Of a DNA stretch of 64,000 nt, positions 44,897-53,433 are shown piece after piece. Location: NCBI RefSeq assembly GCF_900101295.1, contig NZ_FOIL01000006.1:1-64000 (forward strand). The letters are read 5' to 3'. The position numbers were made by a program, and so were the translations under genes. The notes beneath the pieces were generated by a model. It worked only from the letters and a program-made list of their open reading frames with translations, had not been told where the DNA came from and made no database searches. The stretch is from [Clostridium] aminophilum. GTDB lineage: Bacteria; Bacillota; Clostridia; Lachnospirales; Lachnospiraceae. Positions within the stretch are counted from its first letter, which is position 1. Each line of letters starts with the position of its first letter.

Positions 44897-46195
44897 ATGA
44901 ATTTCAAGAAATTTACAGCATTATCACTCACCGCCGCTATGGCAGCATCCATGGCAGCATGCGGAGGATCTTCTTCCACCGCCACCACAACGGCAGCTGC
45001 ACAGCAGCCGTCTGAGTCTGCAGCAGAGACCACGGCAGCCGCTTCCGCAGAAAAGAAGGATTATTCCGATTACACCATCCGCATCTATTCCAACTCCAAC
45101 TCCACCGAGCGCACCACCTGGCTTATCAAGGAAGCGGAGGACGCCGGCTTCAAGATCAGCATCGACGATAACTCCGTCATCTCCGGCGATACCGCAGCGG
45201 TTCAGGCAGCAAACGAGAAGAAAGACGGAGATATCATCTTCGGTCTGAACGAGACCAGATGGTCTCAGATCATTGGCGGCGAATATGAGAACTTAAAGCT
45301 CGTGGACTGGGCTCCGTCCTGGAAAGACAAAGTCGGCTCCTACAAGTTCGACAACGCGGCATACGGCCTGGTTGTTCAGGGCTCTCTCCTTCTGTACCGA
45401 ACCGATGACCTCGGAACCAACGGCAAAGAGCTCAAGTTCGATCACTGGGCAGACATGCTGGATTCCGGCTACAGCTGGTACCGTCAGAACAAGGTCGGCG
45501 GAACCACCAACACCAATATCAACAACTCTCTCCTCTTCGCTTATGTAGATCCGAGTTCTCCGGCCGGCGGCATTTCCGTTGACGGATGGAAGATGCTCTG
45601 GAAATACTGCGCAGACGGAAAGTTCTCCTCTGACGACACCTACAAATACGGCTTCGATCCGCTGAACAAGGGCGATGTGGCAGTATCTTCCTTCTACACC
45701 TCCTCCCTCTACGGAAAGATCGATGCGGCAGCCGAGAACTCCGACAAGCCGTTAAAGGGCACCACAAAACCGGAGAACTGGGCACTGGCAGATGTCAAGG
45801 ACGGCGTATTCTACATCGCAGAGTACATCGGCGTTCTGGATAAGAAAGATCGTACCCCGGAGCAGACCGAGGCAGTCAAGGCATTTGCCGACTGGTTCGG
45901 AAGCGCCGATGTGCAGGCTGCATGGGGTGAAGAATTCGACTCCTTCCCGTGCAACGAGGACGCCGCTAACACTCTGTATCCGGACGGCATTCCGGCACTG
46001 TACACACAGCCGAATATGGCTCAGCAGACCGTTGACGGCATGACCTACGCAGAGTATGCTGCCAAGCACAACGCAGAGTGGACCAACATCGAGACAAACC
46101 TCGGCTACTTCTGGGCAGATGCAGCCGGCGCAGCAAAAGAGCCGGATTGGGACAAGCTTGACTGGGCTACTCTGACACAGAAGAAGGGCAATTGA
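44897..46195 (+). CDS. ABC importer substrate-binding lipoprotein (Fbp/Afu type), system 1
   Basis: 432 residues from ATG at 44897, with GGGAGG eight bases upstream. Lipobox SMAAC with Cys22, then an Ala/Thr/Ser-rich linker to about 50. The mature part starts YTIRIYSNSNSTERTTWLIKEAE and continues as a class-II binding protein of the family that holds ferric ion, thiamine, phosphonate and sugar-phosphate binders. No Tyr-Tyr iron clamp is visible near the C-terminus, which weakens an iron role. It is the first gene of the importer operon with ATPase and permease downstream. High expression relative to the other two is likely, given the hairpin after its stop. Confidence 0.9.
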   Translation: MNFKKFTALSLTAAMAASMAACGGSSSTATTTAAAQQPSESAAETTAAASAEKKDYSDYTIRIYSNSNSTERTTWLIKEAEDAGFKISIDDNSVISGDTAAVQAANEKKDGDIIFGLNETRWSQIIGGEYENLKLVDWAPSWKDKVGSYKFDNAAYGLVVQGSLLLYRTDDLGTNGKELKFDHWADMLDSGYSWYRQNKVGGTTNTNINNSLLFAYVDPSSPAGGISVDGWKMLWKYCADGKFSSDDTYKYGFDPLNKGDVAVSSFYTSSLYGKIDAAAENSDKPLKGTTKPENWALADVKDGVFYIAEYIGVLDKKDRTPEQTEAVKAFADWFGSADVQAAWGEEFDSFPCNEDAANTLYPDGIPALYTQPNMAQQTVDGMTYAEYAAKHNAEWTNIETNLGYFWADAAGAAKEPDWDKLDWATLTQKKGN

Positions 46196-46536
46196 TCCCT
46201 CCAATAAAAAATACAAAGTCCGCATGAGGACTTCGGCTCCTCGTCCCCTCTTTCCGGAGGGGATCCTGACGGACCGTGTGAGACGGCGGGCGCAGATGCC
46301 CGCCGTTTTGTGTTTCATGGGAAATATCTCCGAAATTCCCTATGAAACACAAACGCCCCGCGGACTTTGTTCTCTGAAAAGCCTCCATGGAAGGCATTTT
46401 GCCGCATCCCGAAAGAGCCTTTTGAGAATGTTTTCGGCCCGGAACCATCCGGAGCCATCCGCAAACTTCCTTCCATGGAAGCTTTTCCCGAACCAGCAAA
46501 CGGATATGACGAATACCAATAGTAGGAGAACAATCT
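46196..46536 (+). other. Palindrome-rich spacer between binding-protein and ATPase genes
   Basis: 341 bases, no gene. In order: the hairpin at 46283-46306; a long imperfect inverted repeat at about 46304-46350 (TTTGTGTTTCAT arms); GCCT-CCATGG-AAGGC at about 46380-46396; CCGAAA/TTTTCGG near 46410-46436; and CTTCCATGGAAG near 46469-46480. Such spacers often stop part of the transcript or protect the upstream message so the binding protein outnumbers the membrane complex. Confidence 0.5.
46283..46309 (+). terminator. Probable partial terminator after the system 1 binding-protein gene
   Basis: ACGGCGGGC (46283-46291) and GCCCGCCGT (46298-46306) form a perfect 9-bp stem followed by TTTG. The short T-run suggests incomplete termination, allowing read-through to the ATPase gene. 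Confidence 0.6.
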
Positions 46537-47610
46537 ATGTCAATGATCGAATTAAAGAATATCGTCGTAAAATTCGGCGATTTCACGGCACTCCGTGACA
46601 TCAACATTCAGGTTCAGGAAGGAGAGTTTTTCACCTTCCTCGGGCCGTCCGGCTGCGGAAAAACCACCACGCTCCGCACCATCACCGGTTTTATCGAACC
46701 GGCAGAGGGCCGGGTCTTTGTCAACGACCGAGACATCACGAATGTTCCCATCGAACAGCGCAATGTGGGCATTGTCTTCCAGAGCTACGCGCTCTTCCCG
46801 ACGATGACCGTGTACGATAACATCGCTTTCGGCTTAAAACTCAAGAAACTCTCCAAAACCGAGATCGCCGAAAAGGTGCACACCATCGCGAAAAAGGTAG
46901 ATCTCACCGAAGAACAGCTGGGGAAGGCTGTTTCCCAGCTCTCCGGCGGCCAGCAGCAGCGTGTCGCCATCGCGAGAGCTCTGGTCACCAATCCGGCCAT
47001 CATCTGCATGGACGAGCCCCTGAGCAATCTGGATGCCAAGCTCCGTGTCCAGCTCCGGAACGAGCTGAAGAAAATGCAGAAGGAATTCGGCATCACGACC
47101 ATCTATGTCACCCACGATCAGGAGGAGGCGCTGACGCTCTCCGACCGCATCGCCGTCTTCAACAAAGGCGTGGTGGAGCAGATCGGAACGCCGAACGAGA
47201 TCTACAATCACTCCAAGAGCGAGTTCGTCTGCAACTTCATCGGCGACATCGACCCCATCCAGCCGCAGCTCGGAGAGAAAATCGCAGAGACAATGCGGAC
47301 AAATCCGGCCGCATATCCGACGGAACTTCCGATCCTCAGCACAGCGGACCGCAACTACATCCGCCTCGAGCGTCTTCATGTCAATGTGCCCGCAAAACCG
47401 GGCCAGCTGGAGATTCCGGGTGTCGTGGAAAGCATGGAATACTATGGTCTCTACATAAAGTATTATATTCATGCCGAAGGTCAGATCATTAAAGTGATCG
47501 AGAAAAATGACGGAATCAATATCTACGGAGCCGGAGAACATGTCCACATTGTTCTCGATCCAAAGGATATCATGTCCTATAAACCGGCTGATTATTCCGA
47601 AAATATGTAA
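46537..47610 (+). CDS. ABC importer ATP-binding protein (Fbp/Pot type), system 1
   Basis: 357 residues. Walker [10 protein letters not shown] (about 36-44), Q-loop VFQSYALFP, signature [15 protein letters not shown], Walker [15 protein letters not shown], switch His YVTHDQEEA. The C-terminal third (about 240-357) is a TOBE-like regulatory domain, as in FbpC/PotA/AfuC. AGGAG lies before the ATG. It pairs with the fused permease whose gene starts 39 bases downstream. Confidence 0.95.
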   Translation: MSMIELKNIVVKFGDFTALRDINIQVQEGEFFTFLGPSGCGKTTTLRTITGFIEPAEGRVFVNDRDITNVPIEQRNVGIVFQSYALFPTMTVYDNIAFGLKLKKLSKTEIAEKVHTIAKKVDLTEEQLGKAVSQLSGGQQQRVAIARALVTNPAIICMDEPLSNLDAKLRVQLRNELKKMQKEFGITTIYVTHDQEEALTLSDRIAVFNKGVVEQIGTPNEIYNHSKSEFVCNFIGDIDPIQPQLGEKIAETMRTNPAAYPTELPILSTADRNYIRLERLHVNVPAKPGQLEIPGVVESMEYYGLYIKYYIHAEGQIIKVIEKNDGINIYGAGEHVHIVLDPKDIMSYKPADYSENM

Positions 47611-47649
47611 ACAGTCCGATTTATTCCACAACAGACTGGAGGAAATGAT

Positions 47650-49626
47650 ATGAACACTGCCAAAACGAATCCCATCACGACTGATTATATCGTCCGGATG
47701 GTCGGCATCGCATTTTTCGCCTACCTTTTCTTCGGCTTTATGCTGATGCCGTGTCTGAATACTCTTTCCAGCATCTTTCTGACGAAAAATGCCGCCGGCG
47801 AAACCGACCCGCTTGCCGTTATCCGGTTCTTTCTGGCCGGAAGCATGGGAAAGTATGTCTGGAATGCCCTTAAGCTTGCAATCTGTCTGGTCATCACCGT
47901 CAATGTCGTCGGCATCAGTCTGGTGCTCCTGACCGAATACTTTGACATCAAGGGATCAAAGATCCTTCGCCTCGGCTACGCAACAACCATGATCTATTCC
48001 GGTATCGCGCTGGGAACCGGATACCTCTTTCTCTACGCTCAGGACGGCGTGGTGACCGGATTTCTCTCGCAGATTTTTCCGAATATGAATACGGAATGGT
48101 TCACCGGATTCCGGGCCGTTCTCTTCACCATGACCTTCGCCTGCACCAGCAACCATATGCTGTTCCTGCGAAATGCAATCCGCGGAATCGATTACAACAC
48201 GGTGGAGGCAGCCCGCAATATGGGAGCAAATCCCTTCCAGGTCCTTGCCAAGGTTGTCATGCCGACACTGGTTCCGACCCTCTTCTCGCTGACCATCATG
48301 ACCTTCATCACCGGTCTCTGCGCCATGAGTGCCCCGACCCTGATGGGCTATGACACCATCAATCCGGAGATCGTCCGTCTTGCCGGTTCCTCCGTTGCCG
48401 ACGAGTCCTTCCCGCAGGCAAGAGCAGCACTCCTGTCCATCATCCTTGCCTGCTTCACGATTGTCCTTTTGACCGTACTCTCCGCCTATGAGCGGCGGGG
48501 GCACTACCTCTCCGTCTCCAAGACGAAGGCAAAACTCCAGAAACAGAAGATCACCAACAAGACGGTCAACATGCTCATGCACATTTACGCCTACGTGCTT
48601 TTTGTGATCTACATGATGCCGGTGGTAATGATCGTCATCTTCTCGTTCCAGACTTACTCGGCCGTCCGCAACCGCCAGCTCGACCTGACCCAGTGGACCA
48701 CCCTGAACTTCTTCGGAACCGCAGATTATGAATACATGACCAACCGCGGAAAATACAAGACGAGACCGGGTTCCATCTCCGGTGTATTCAGCAACGAGGC
48801 GACCCTCGGCGGCATTAACCTCAGTTTCATCCTGTCCGCTCTCGCGGCAGCCATCGCCTGCGTCATCGTCGTTGCCGCCTGCACCTATATTTTCAACAAA
48901 TATCACAAGAAACTGGGTGTCATCATGGAGTACGCCCTGCTCTTCCCGTGGCTGCTTCCGACGATTCTGATCTGCTATTCCTACCGGACCTTCTTCAACA
49001 GTTCGGATGTATGGTATGTGGGCTTCCAGAATCTCTACTTCGGAAACAACGTCCGGTTCCTTCTGGTCATGGCCTACATCGTGACGAAGCTTCCCTTCTC
49101 ATTGCGCATGGTAAAAGCCTCGTTCTACGCCATCGATGAGGAGCTCGAAGACGCCGCGAAAAACCTCGGTGCTTCCTCGATCTACACCTTCCTGAGAGTA
49201 AAGCTTCCGATCATTCTCCCGAGCGTCCTCGCGGTATTTGCGCTGAACTTCAACGCGCTCTTTACCGAATATGATATGTCGGCGACCTTCGCCAGCACCC
49301 AGGCCACCTCCTACGCCATGATCATTCAGGCCATGACGCGAGAAGAAGGACTCTACGGATACAACATCAATGCATCCGGCCGGCGCTGCGCTTCCACCGT
49401 CTTCATCATGATCATCTCCGGTCTGATCCTGTACCTCGTCTACGGCGTCGGCGCGAGGGATCTCGGTGAACGGCTGGAAGCCAAAGAAAAGAGAAAACGC
49501 CGGATCGCGAAAATCGTGCAGTTCTTCGGATTCTCATCCGTAAAGTCTTCCGATGATCGCTCAGAGGATTGCGTCAAAAAAATCGAAACGGAATCCGGGT
49601 CTGAAAAGAAAAAATCAAGTATCTGA
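47650..49626 (+). CDS. ABC importer permease, two fused membrane units, system 1
   Basis: 658 residues. Two binding-protein-dependent permease units in one chain (about 20-290 and 310-610), each with about six hydrophobic helices and an EAA loop: VEAARNMGANPFQVLAKVVMP and LEDAAKNLGASSIYTFLRVKLP. These loops contact the ATPase. Fusion of both halves is typical of FbpB and AfuB. A charged Lys/Glu/Ser tail of about 50 residues ends the protein. GGAGG lies before the ATG. Confidence 0.95.
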   Translation: MNTAKTNPITTDYIVRMVGIAFFAYLFFGFMLMPCLNTLSSIFLTKNAAGETDPLAVIRFFLAGSMGKYVWNALKLAICLVITVNVVGISLVLLTEYFDIKGSKILRLGYATTMIYSGIALGTGYLFLYAQDGVVTGFLSQIFPNMNTEWFTGFRAVLFTMTFACTSNHMLFLRNAIRGIDYNTVEAARNMGANPFQVLAKVVMPTLVPTLFSLTIMTFITGLCAMSAPTLMGYDTINPEIVRLAGSSVADESFPQARAALLSIILACFTIVLLTVLSAYERRGHYLSVSKTKAKLQKQKITNKTVNMLMHIYAYVLFVIYMMPVVMIVIFSFQTYSAVRNRQLDLTQWTTLNFFGTADYEYMTNRGKYKTRPGSISGVFSNEATLGGINLSFILSALAAAIACVIVVAACTYIFNKYHKKLGVIMEYALLFPWLLPTILICYSYRTFFNSSDVWYVGFQNLYFGNNVRFLLVMAYIVTKLPFSLRMVKASFYAIDEELEDAAKNLGASSIYTFLRVKLPIILPSVLAVFALNFNALFTEYDMSATFASTQATSYAMIIQAMTREEGLYGYNINASGRRCASTVFIMIISGLILYLVYGVGARDLGERLEAKEKRKRRIAKIVQFFGFSSVKSSDDRSEDCVKKIETESGSEKKKSSI

Positions 49627-49697
49627 GCGAAACAAACCGGATATGGTTATGTTATAATTGACTTGCAGCAGAAACTTCTATCAGAAAGGATATTGCC

Positions 49698-49880
49698 ATG
49701 ACCGATAAAGAGAAAATTCTACAGGTAATGAAGGAAGCCGGCACTCCGCTGAACGCAGGGAAAGTTGCCGAACTTTCGGGACTGGACCGCAAGATTGTAG
49801 ACAAAGAATTTGCGGCAATGAAGAAAACCGGCGAGATTGTATCTCCGGTGCGCTGCAAATGGGAACCTGCCGACAAGTAA
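49698..49880 (+). CDS. Small winged-helix DNA-binding-like protein
   Basis: 60 residues, MTDKEKILQVMKEAG..., built as helix, helix-turn-helix (PLNAGKVAELSGLDRKIVDKEFAAMKKTGEI) and a short wing (VSPVRCKWEP). It looks like a stand-alone MarR-type winged helix; small proteins of this kind occur in Clostridia without known targets. GAAAGGAT lies before the ATG and a TATAAT-like box about 45 bases upstream, so it may be transcribed separately from the importer genes. Followed by a strong terminator. Confidence 0.8.
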   Translation: MTDKEKILQVMKEAGTPLNAGKVAELSGLDRKIVDKEFAAMKKTGEIVSPVRCKWEPADK

Positions 49881-50009
49881 GCTTCTGAAAAGAAATTTTC
49901 AAAAGAGCATGGTTCCAATCCATCACCCACTGAAACAAGATTCTTCAAAAACACTAATCTTCAAATGCATTAATCTTTCATGCTTTAACCTTCAATGCAT
50001 TAACCTTCA

Positions 50010-50051
50010 AAAAAAGCTTCGCCGGCGGCAAACCGTCGGCGAAGCTTTTTT
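50010..50051. terminator. Strong bidirectional terminator
   Basis: AAAAAAGCTTCGCCG (50010-50024) and its exact complement (50037-50051), extended inward by GCGG/CCGT with a CAAA loop to about 19 pairs. It separates the small regulator gene from the convergent HAD gene. Confidence 0.93.
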
Positions 50052-50139
50052 CCTTTTTCTTTTCCTGTCTCACAGACTTTTCAAATTCAGATGATCGTGT
50101 GAGTCTCCGGATCCGAAATGCACTGATCCATCTGCTTCG

Positions 50140-50775
50140 TCACACGTCATCCGCAACCGCGACTCCCTTTTCCCTCATCTCCCGGCGCAGACGTTTCGCA
50201 TCGCCGTAGAAGACGATTCCCTGCATTCCGGTGATCATCGCGCCCTCGATATTCCACGGCGCGTCATCAATAAACAGAGATTCCTTCGGGACAAGCCCGA
50301 AGTGCGCGCAGAACGTCTCATAGATCTCATGGGACGGCTTCATCAGCTTCCAGTCTGCCGATATATATTTCCCGTCAAAGCAGTCCGACGCCGGAAGACG
50401 GTCAAAAAACTCATGCACATGCGATGACGCGTTGGAGAGAAGATAAATGCGGTATCCGTTCTTCTTCAGCTCACGGACCAGTTCCTCCATTCCCGGAATC
50501 TTCGGGCTCCAGAGGTTCCACCAGCCGGTCACCGCCATCCGGACATTCTCATGCAGCCGCTCCGGAAGCCGGCGGCAGGCCGCCGCCACGATCTCGTCAT
50601 CACTCAGAATGCCGCGGTCTCCCGCCGTCCACTCGTAGCCGCCAAATGTCTCCCTCACAAACATCTCCGTATCCTTGTCCGGAACGCCTGCTGCCTGCGC
50701 AATTTTCTCCGGATTCCAGTCAATCAGAGTTCTGCCCATATCAAACACAACATTTCGAATCTCCGGCTTCGCCAT
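50140..50775 (-). CDS. HAD superfamily hydrolase (YihX/epoxide-hydrolase-N-like subgroup)
   Basis: 211 residues from ATG at 50775 with GGGG upstream. HAD motifs: I, VVFDMGRTLIDW with nucleophile D12 but Gly at the position of the usual second Asp; II, LLSNAS; III, the Lys of KPSHEIY; IV, FIDDAPWNIEGA. The DxG form of motif I occurs in the YihX-like branch, some members of which are sugar phosphatases such as alpha-glucose-1-phosphate phosphatase. With sugar-phosphate genes nearby that role is possible but not shown. Confidence 0.88.
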   Translation of the reverse strand: MAKPEIRNVVFDMGRTLIDWNPEKIAQAAGVPDKDTEMFVRETFGGYEWTAGDRGILSDDEIVAAACRRLPERLHENVRMAVTGWWNLWSPKIPGMEELVRELKKNGYRIYLLSNASSHVHEFFDRLPASDCFDGKYISADWKLMKPSHEIYETFCAHFGLVPKESLFIDDAPWNIEGAMITGMQGIVFYGDAKRLRREMREKGVAVADDV

Positions 50776-50796
50776 AACCTTTTCCCCTTTCATTTT

Positions 50797-50945
50797 CCGG
50801 CTTTTTTACTTTCCGTTTTTTCTTCTATCTTTTCACTTTCCGCTTTTATATTCTCACTTTTGACTTTCCGCTTTTGGCTTTTGCCTTTCTACTTTTCGCT
50901 TTCCGCTTTTATATTTCCGCTTTTGGCTTTCCGGTTTTGCCACTC
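50797..50945 (-). repeat. Purine-strand-biased degenerate repeat tract
   Basis: About 150 bases between the acyltransferase and HAD genes. On the minus strand it is nearly all purine and consists of loosely repeated AAAAGCGGAAAG words with variants (CAAAAG, GAAAAG, TATAAAAG). No reading frame. It would lie in the leader of the HAD gene. Confidence 0.7.
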
Positions 50946-50956
50946 GGATGACGTTA

Positions 50957-52081
50957 TCAGGCATTTTTCACAAGCAATAGTGTTCTCAAAAGAGGGATCT
51001 TACCGCCGATTTTCGTCACTCCAACCGATAGAACAAATGTCAGCACCGTCACAAGGAGGCATTGCGCCTCCAGATTTGCCCACAGCCCCATTTTCCAGAG
51101 AAGGACGCCGATGACCATCACATGAACCAGAAATACTCCAAATGAATGTACCGAAATATCGGTCACAAGCCCCCGGAATACTCCCGGCTGCGGTAGCCGG
51201 CAAAGAAGCAGGAACGCGCAGCTTCCCAGAACCGGCATGATAAAGAACGTGTACCAGACATTGTAGTCATAGTTTGCCTGCAGAATCCGGATCTGGATCC
51301 AGACCGTAAAGACCGCGCTCACGGCAAATACCGCCGTCACCAAAATCACGGCCCACGCTCGCTTCATAATGCTTCCCAGTTCCTCCCGGTATCGCCAGAA
51401 ACAATACCCCAAAACCAGATAGAAGCCGTAATAATCCCCGCTGAAATTCAGATCCAGCTGCAGTTCCCTGAGATTCCACGGATGAACATGGAAGACATCC
51501 ATCAGGAGGTTGACGCTCTCCAGACAAAACCGGTAAAGATAAACCATCCCCAGCAAAAGAAACAGGATTTTTCCCTCCATCTGCTGCACGCCCATCGCCA
51601 CATAGGGCAAAAAGAGATATACCCCGAGAATCATCGGAATGTACCAGCTGTGCGGCATGCCCTCGTATTCCAGAAAAAGTGCCCTTCGAAACCATTGGCC
51701 CGCCTGAAACGGAGTTTTCAGCCACCAGACCATGTATGCCTCATACACCAGGCACCACGCTTCCCATGAGACCAACAGCGGAATCAGATTGTGTCGGTAA
51801 AACCGTCGGATTCTCCCGGTGTCGTATTTCCTCGGCAGAAGAAGGTATCCGGACAAAAACAGGAACAGCGGCACGCCAAGGCGCCCTGCCGTAAAGAGCC
51901 CGATGCCGAAGAGTTTTCGAACCCCGCTCATCCGGGCGATCCCGTCCGGGTGAAGAGGGAACATCAGCTGAACCGTGTGATTCAGCACGACGAAAAAGGT
52001 CGCCGCCGCGCGAATCCGGTCCAAACACTCATTTCGGCCGCCTGCGAATTCTGTTTTCTGTTTTCGATCCAAATCGTTCAT
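50957..52081 (-). CDS. Acyltransferase family 3 membrane protein
   Basis: 374 residues, about ten hydrophobic helices. N-terminal motif CLDRIRAAATFFVVLNHT contains the R-x10-H pattern of the OafA/NodX/Acyltransferase_3 family; LFLFLSGYLLLPRKY follows. These proteins add acyl groups such as acetyl to surface sugars or lipids on the outer side of the membrane. In this setting a modification of the surface glycan is plausible. Upstream site GGCAGGA is modest. Confidence 0.9.
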   Translation of the reverse strand: MNDLDRKQKTEFAGGRNECLDRIRAAATFFVVLNHTVQLMFPLHPDGIARMSGVRKLFGIGLFTAGRLGVPLFLFLSGYLLLPRKYDTGRIRRFYRHNLIPLLVSWEAWCLVYEAYMVWWLKTPFQAGQWFRRALFLEYEGMPHSWYIPMILGVYLFLPYVAMGVQQMEGKILFLLLGMVYLYRFCLESVNLLMDVFHVHPWNLRELQLDLNFSGDYYGFYLVLGYCFWRYREELGSIMKRAWAVILVTAVFAVSAVFTVWIQIRILQANYDYNVWYTFFIMPVLGSCAFLLLCRLPQPGVFRGLVTDISVHSFGVFLVHVMVIGVLLWKMGLWANLEAQCLLVTVLTFVLSVGVTKIGGKIPLLRTLLLVKNA

Positions 52082-52155
52082 AAAAATCCTGCCATTCGTT
52101 GCTGTTCACCGCATCCATTTTCCGCAGATCGCTTTATCAGGCGATATTCGCAAAT

Positions 52156-53355
52156 CTATTGATAGGATACGATCATCGTCATTTCTCCACGCACAGCCAA
52201 ATCCCCGAATCCGCTTGGGACGATAAAATGATCGCCCGCCTTTACTCCACGTCCGCAGATTTGGCCCGTGCCCTCGATTATATCACACAGCAGGAAAGAA
52301 TCGTTGTTTTTCCATTTTTCGTCCGCAATTCGGACTTCATACACTGCTTCTGATGCATCCACCGCTTCCGCTGCCTCTGCTCTCTTCGCCGCATACACGG
52401 TTTCCACCGCTTTCGCTGGCTTCCCGTCATACGCTGCCTCCGCGTTCTCCCCTGCGTTCACTCCGCTGCCCGTCCGGATCGTCCACTTTTCCACCGTGAA
52501 CTTTCCGCTGTCCACAAGAATCTGCCGTTCTCCTCCCGGAATGTGGACCGGCGATTGTTCCGTCTTTGCCAGTGACTGCGGGCAAGTGATCACGTCTTCT
52601 GCTTTTTCCAGATGAAGCTCCCTCGGCTTCCCGTTCTGCATCCGGTCATAATCATAAAGCCGATAGGTCAGATCGCAGCTTTGCTGCACCTCCAGAAGAA
52701 TTGTCCCTTTTCGGATCGCGTGCACGGTTCCGCTGGGAATATAGAAAAAATCCCCCTTCTTAACAGGCCGCACACAGAGAAGATCACTCCACCGTTTCTC
52801 CGCGATCATTCGCTTCAGTTCCTCTTTCGACTGTGCATGATGGCCAATGATGATGTCCGCATCTTCTCCGCATTCCACGACATACCAGCACTCTGCCTTT
52901 CCCCGGCTTCCGTTCTCGTGTTCCCGCGCATAGTCATCATCCGGATGCACCTGAATGCTGAGATCGTCCCTTGCATCAATCAGCTTGACCAGAAGCGGAA
53001 ACGTGTCGTCGCTCCGGTTCGCTGTATCCTGACCGGAAAGTTTCCTGCGCTCACAGCGAAGTTTTGACGCTGCCTGACCGGAAAGTTCTTCTTGCTCCCA
53101 CTGCGCTTCCGCCTTATCCCGTCCGAACAGTTCCCCGTGCTCCCGCCACAGCTCCGCCAGCGTCATCCCGGCGTATTCTCCGTCTGCGACCACACTTGGC
53201 CCGGCCGGATGTCCCGAGATCACCCACGCTTCCCCTGTGTGCTCACTCGGGATATCATATCCGAACCGGTCCCTGAGCGCGGTTCCGCCCCATAAAACCT
53301 CCTTCAAAAACGGCTTCATGAAGAGAAGCGTTTTCTCTTTAGCTATCTGCGTCAT
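52156..53355 (-). CDS. manA: Mannose-6-phosphate isomerase, class I, with two insertions
   Basis: 399 residues from ATG at 53355 (AAGGTAG upstream); an ATG at 53379 lacks proper spacing. Core matches Firmicute ManA: KEVLWGGTALRDRFGY, GEAWVISGHPAGPS, LIDARDDLSIQVHPDD with metal ligands Q135 and H137, E155 in KAECWYV, and H212 in IPSGTVHAI. It interconverts mannose-6-phosphate and fructose-6-phosphate. Typical relatives have about 315 residues; the excess comes from two low-complexity stretches, about 82-118 and 296-350 (Ala/Glu/Lys-rich). Neither removes a catalytic residue. Confidence 0.93.
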   Translation of the reverse strand: MTQIAKEKTLLFMKPFLKEVLWGGTALRDRFGYDIPSEHTGEAWVISGHPAGPSVVADGEYAGMTLAELWREHGELFGRDKAEAQWEQEELSGQAASKLRCERRKLSGQDTANRSDDTFPLLVKLIDARDDLSIQVHPDDDYAREHENGSRGKAECWYVVECGEDADIIIGHHAQSKEELKRMIAEKRWSDLLCVRPVKKGDFFYIPSGTVHAIRKGTILLEVQQSCDLTYRLYDYDRMQNGKPRELHLEKAEDVITCPQSLAKTEQSPVHIPGGERQILVDSGKFTVEKWTIRTGSGVNAGENAEAAYDGKPAKAVETVYAAKRAEAAEAVDASEAVYEVRIADEKWKNNDSFLLCDIIEGTGQICGRGVKAGDHFIVPSGFGDLAVRGEMTMIVSYQ

Positions 53356-53387
53356 ACCGAAAACTACCTTCCCCAACATCCTTAAAC

Positions 53388-53426
53388 AAACGGGCCGACA
53401 CCCCCAAAAAAGTGTCAGCCCGTTTT
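53388..53426 (-). terminator. Terminator after the system 2 ATPase gene
   Basis: ACGGGC and GACAC pair with GTGTC and GCCCGT with one mismatch, around a ten-base loop. T-rich sequence follows on the minus strand (TTTGTTTAAG). Confidence 0.75.
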
Positions 53427-53433
53427 CCGATCC

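Noticed and set aside
44897-49626. Plain call as ferric iron ABC transporter
   Set aside because: Fold and gene order fit, but no Tyr-Tyr iron clamp is visible and the context is sugar-phosphate metabolism, so a family-level call is safer.
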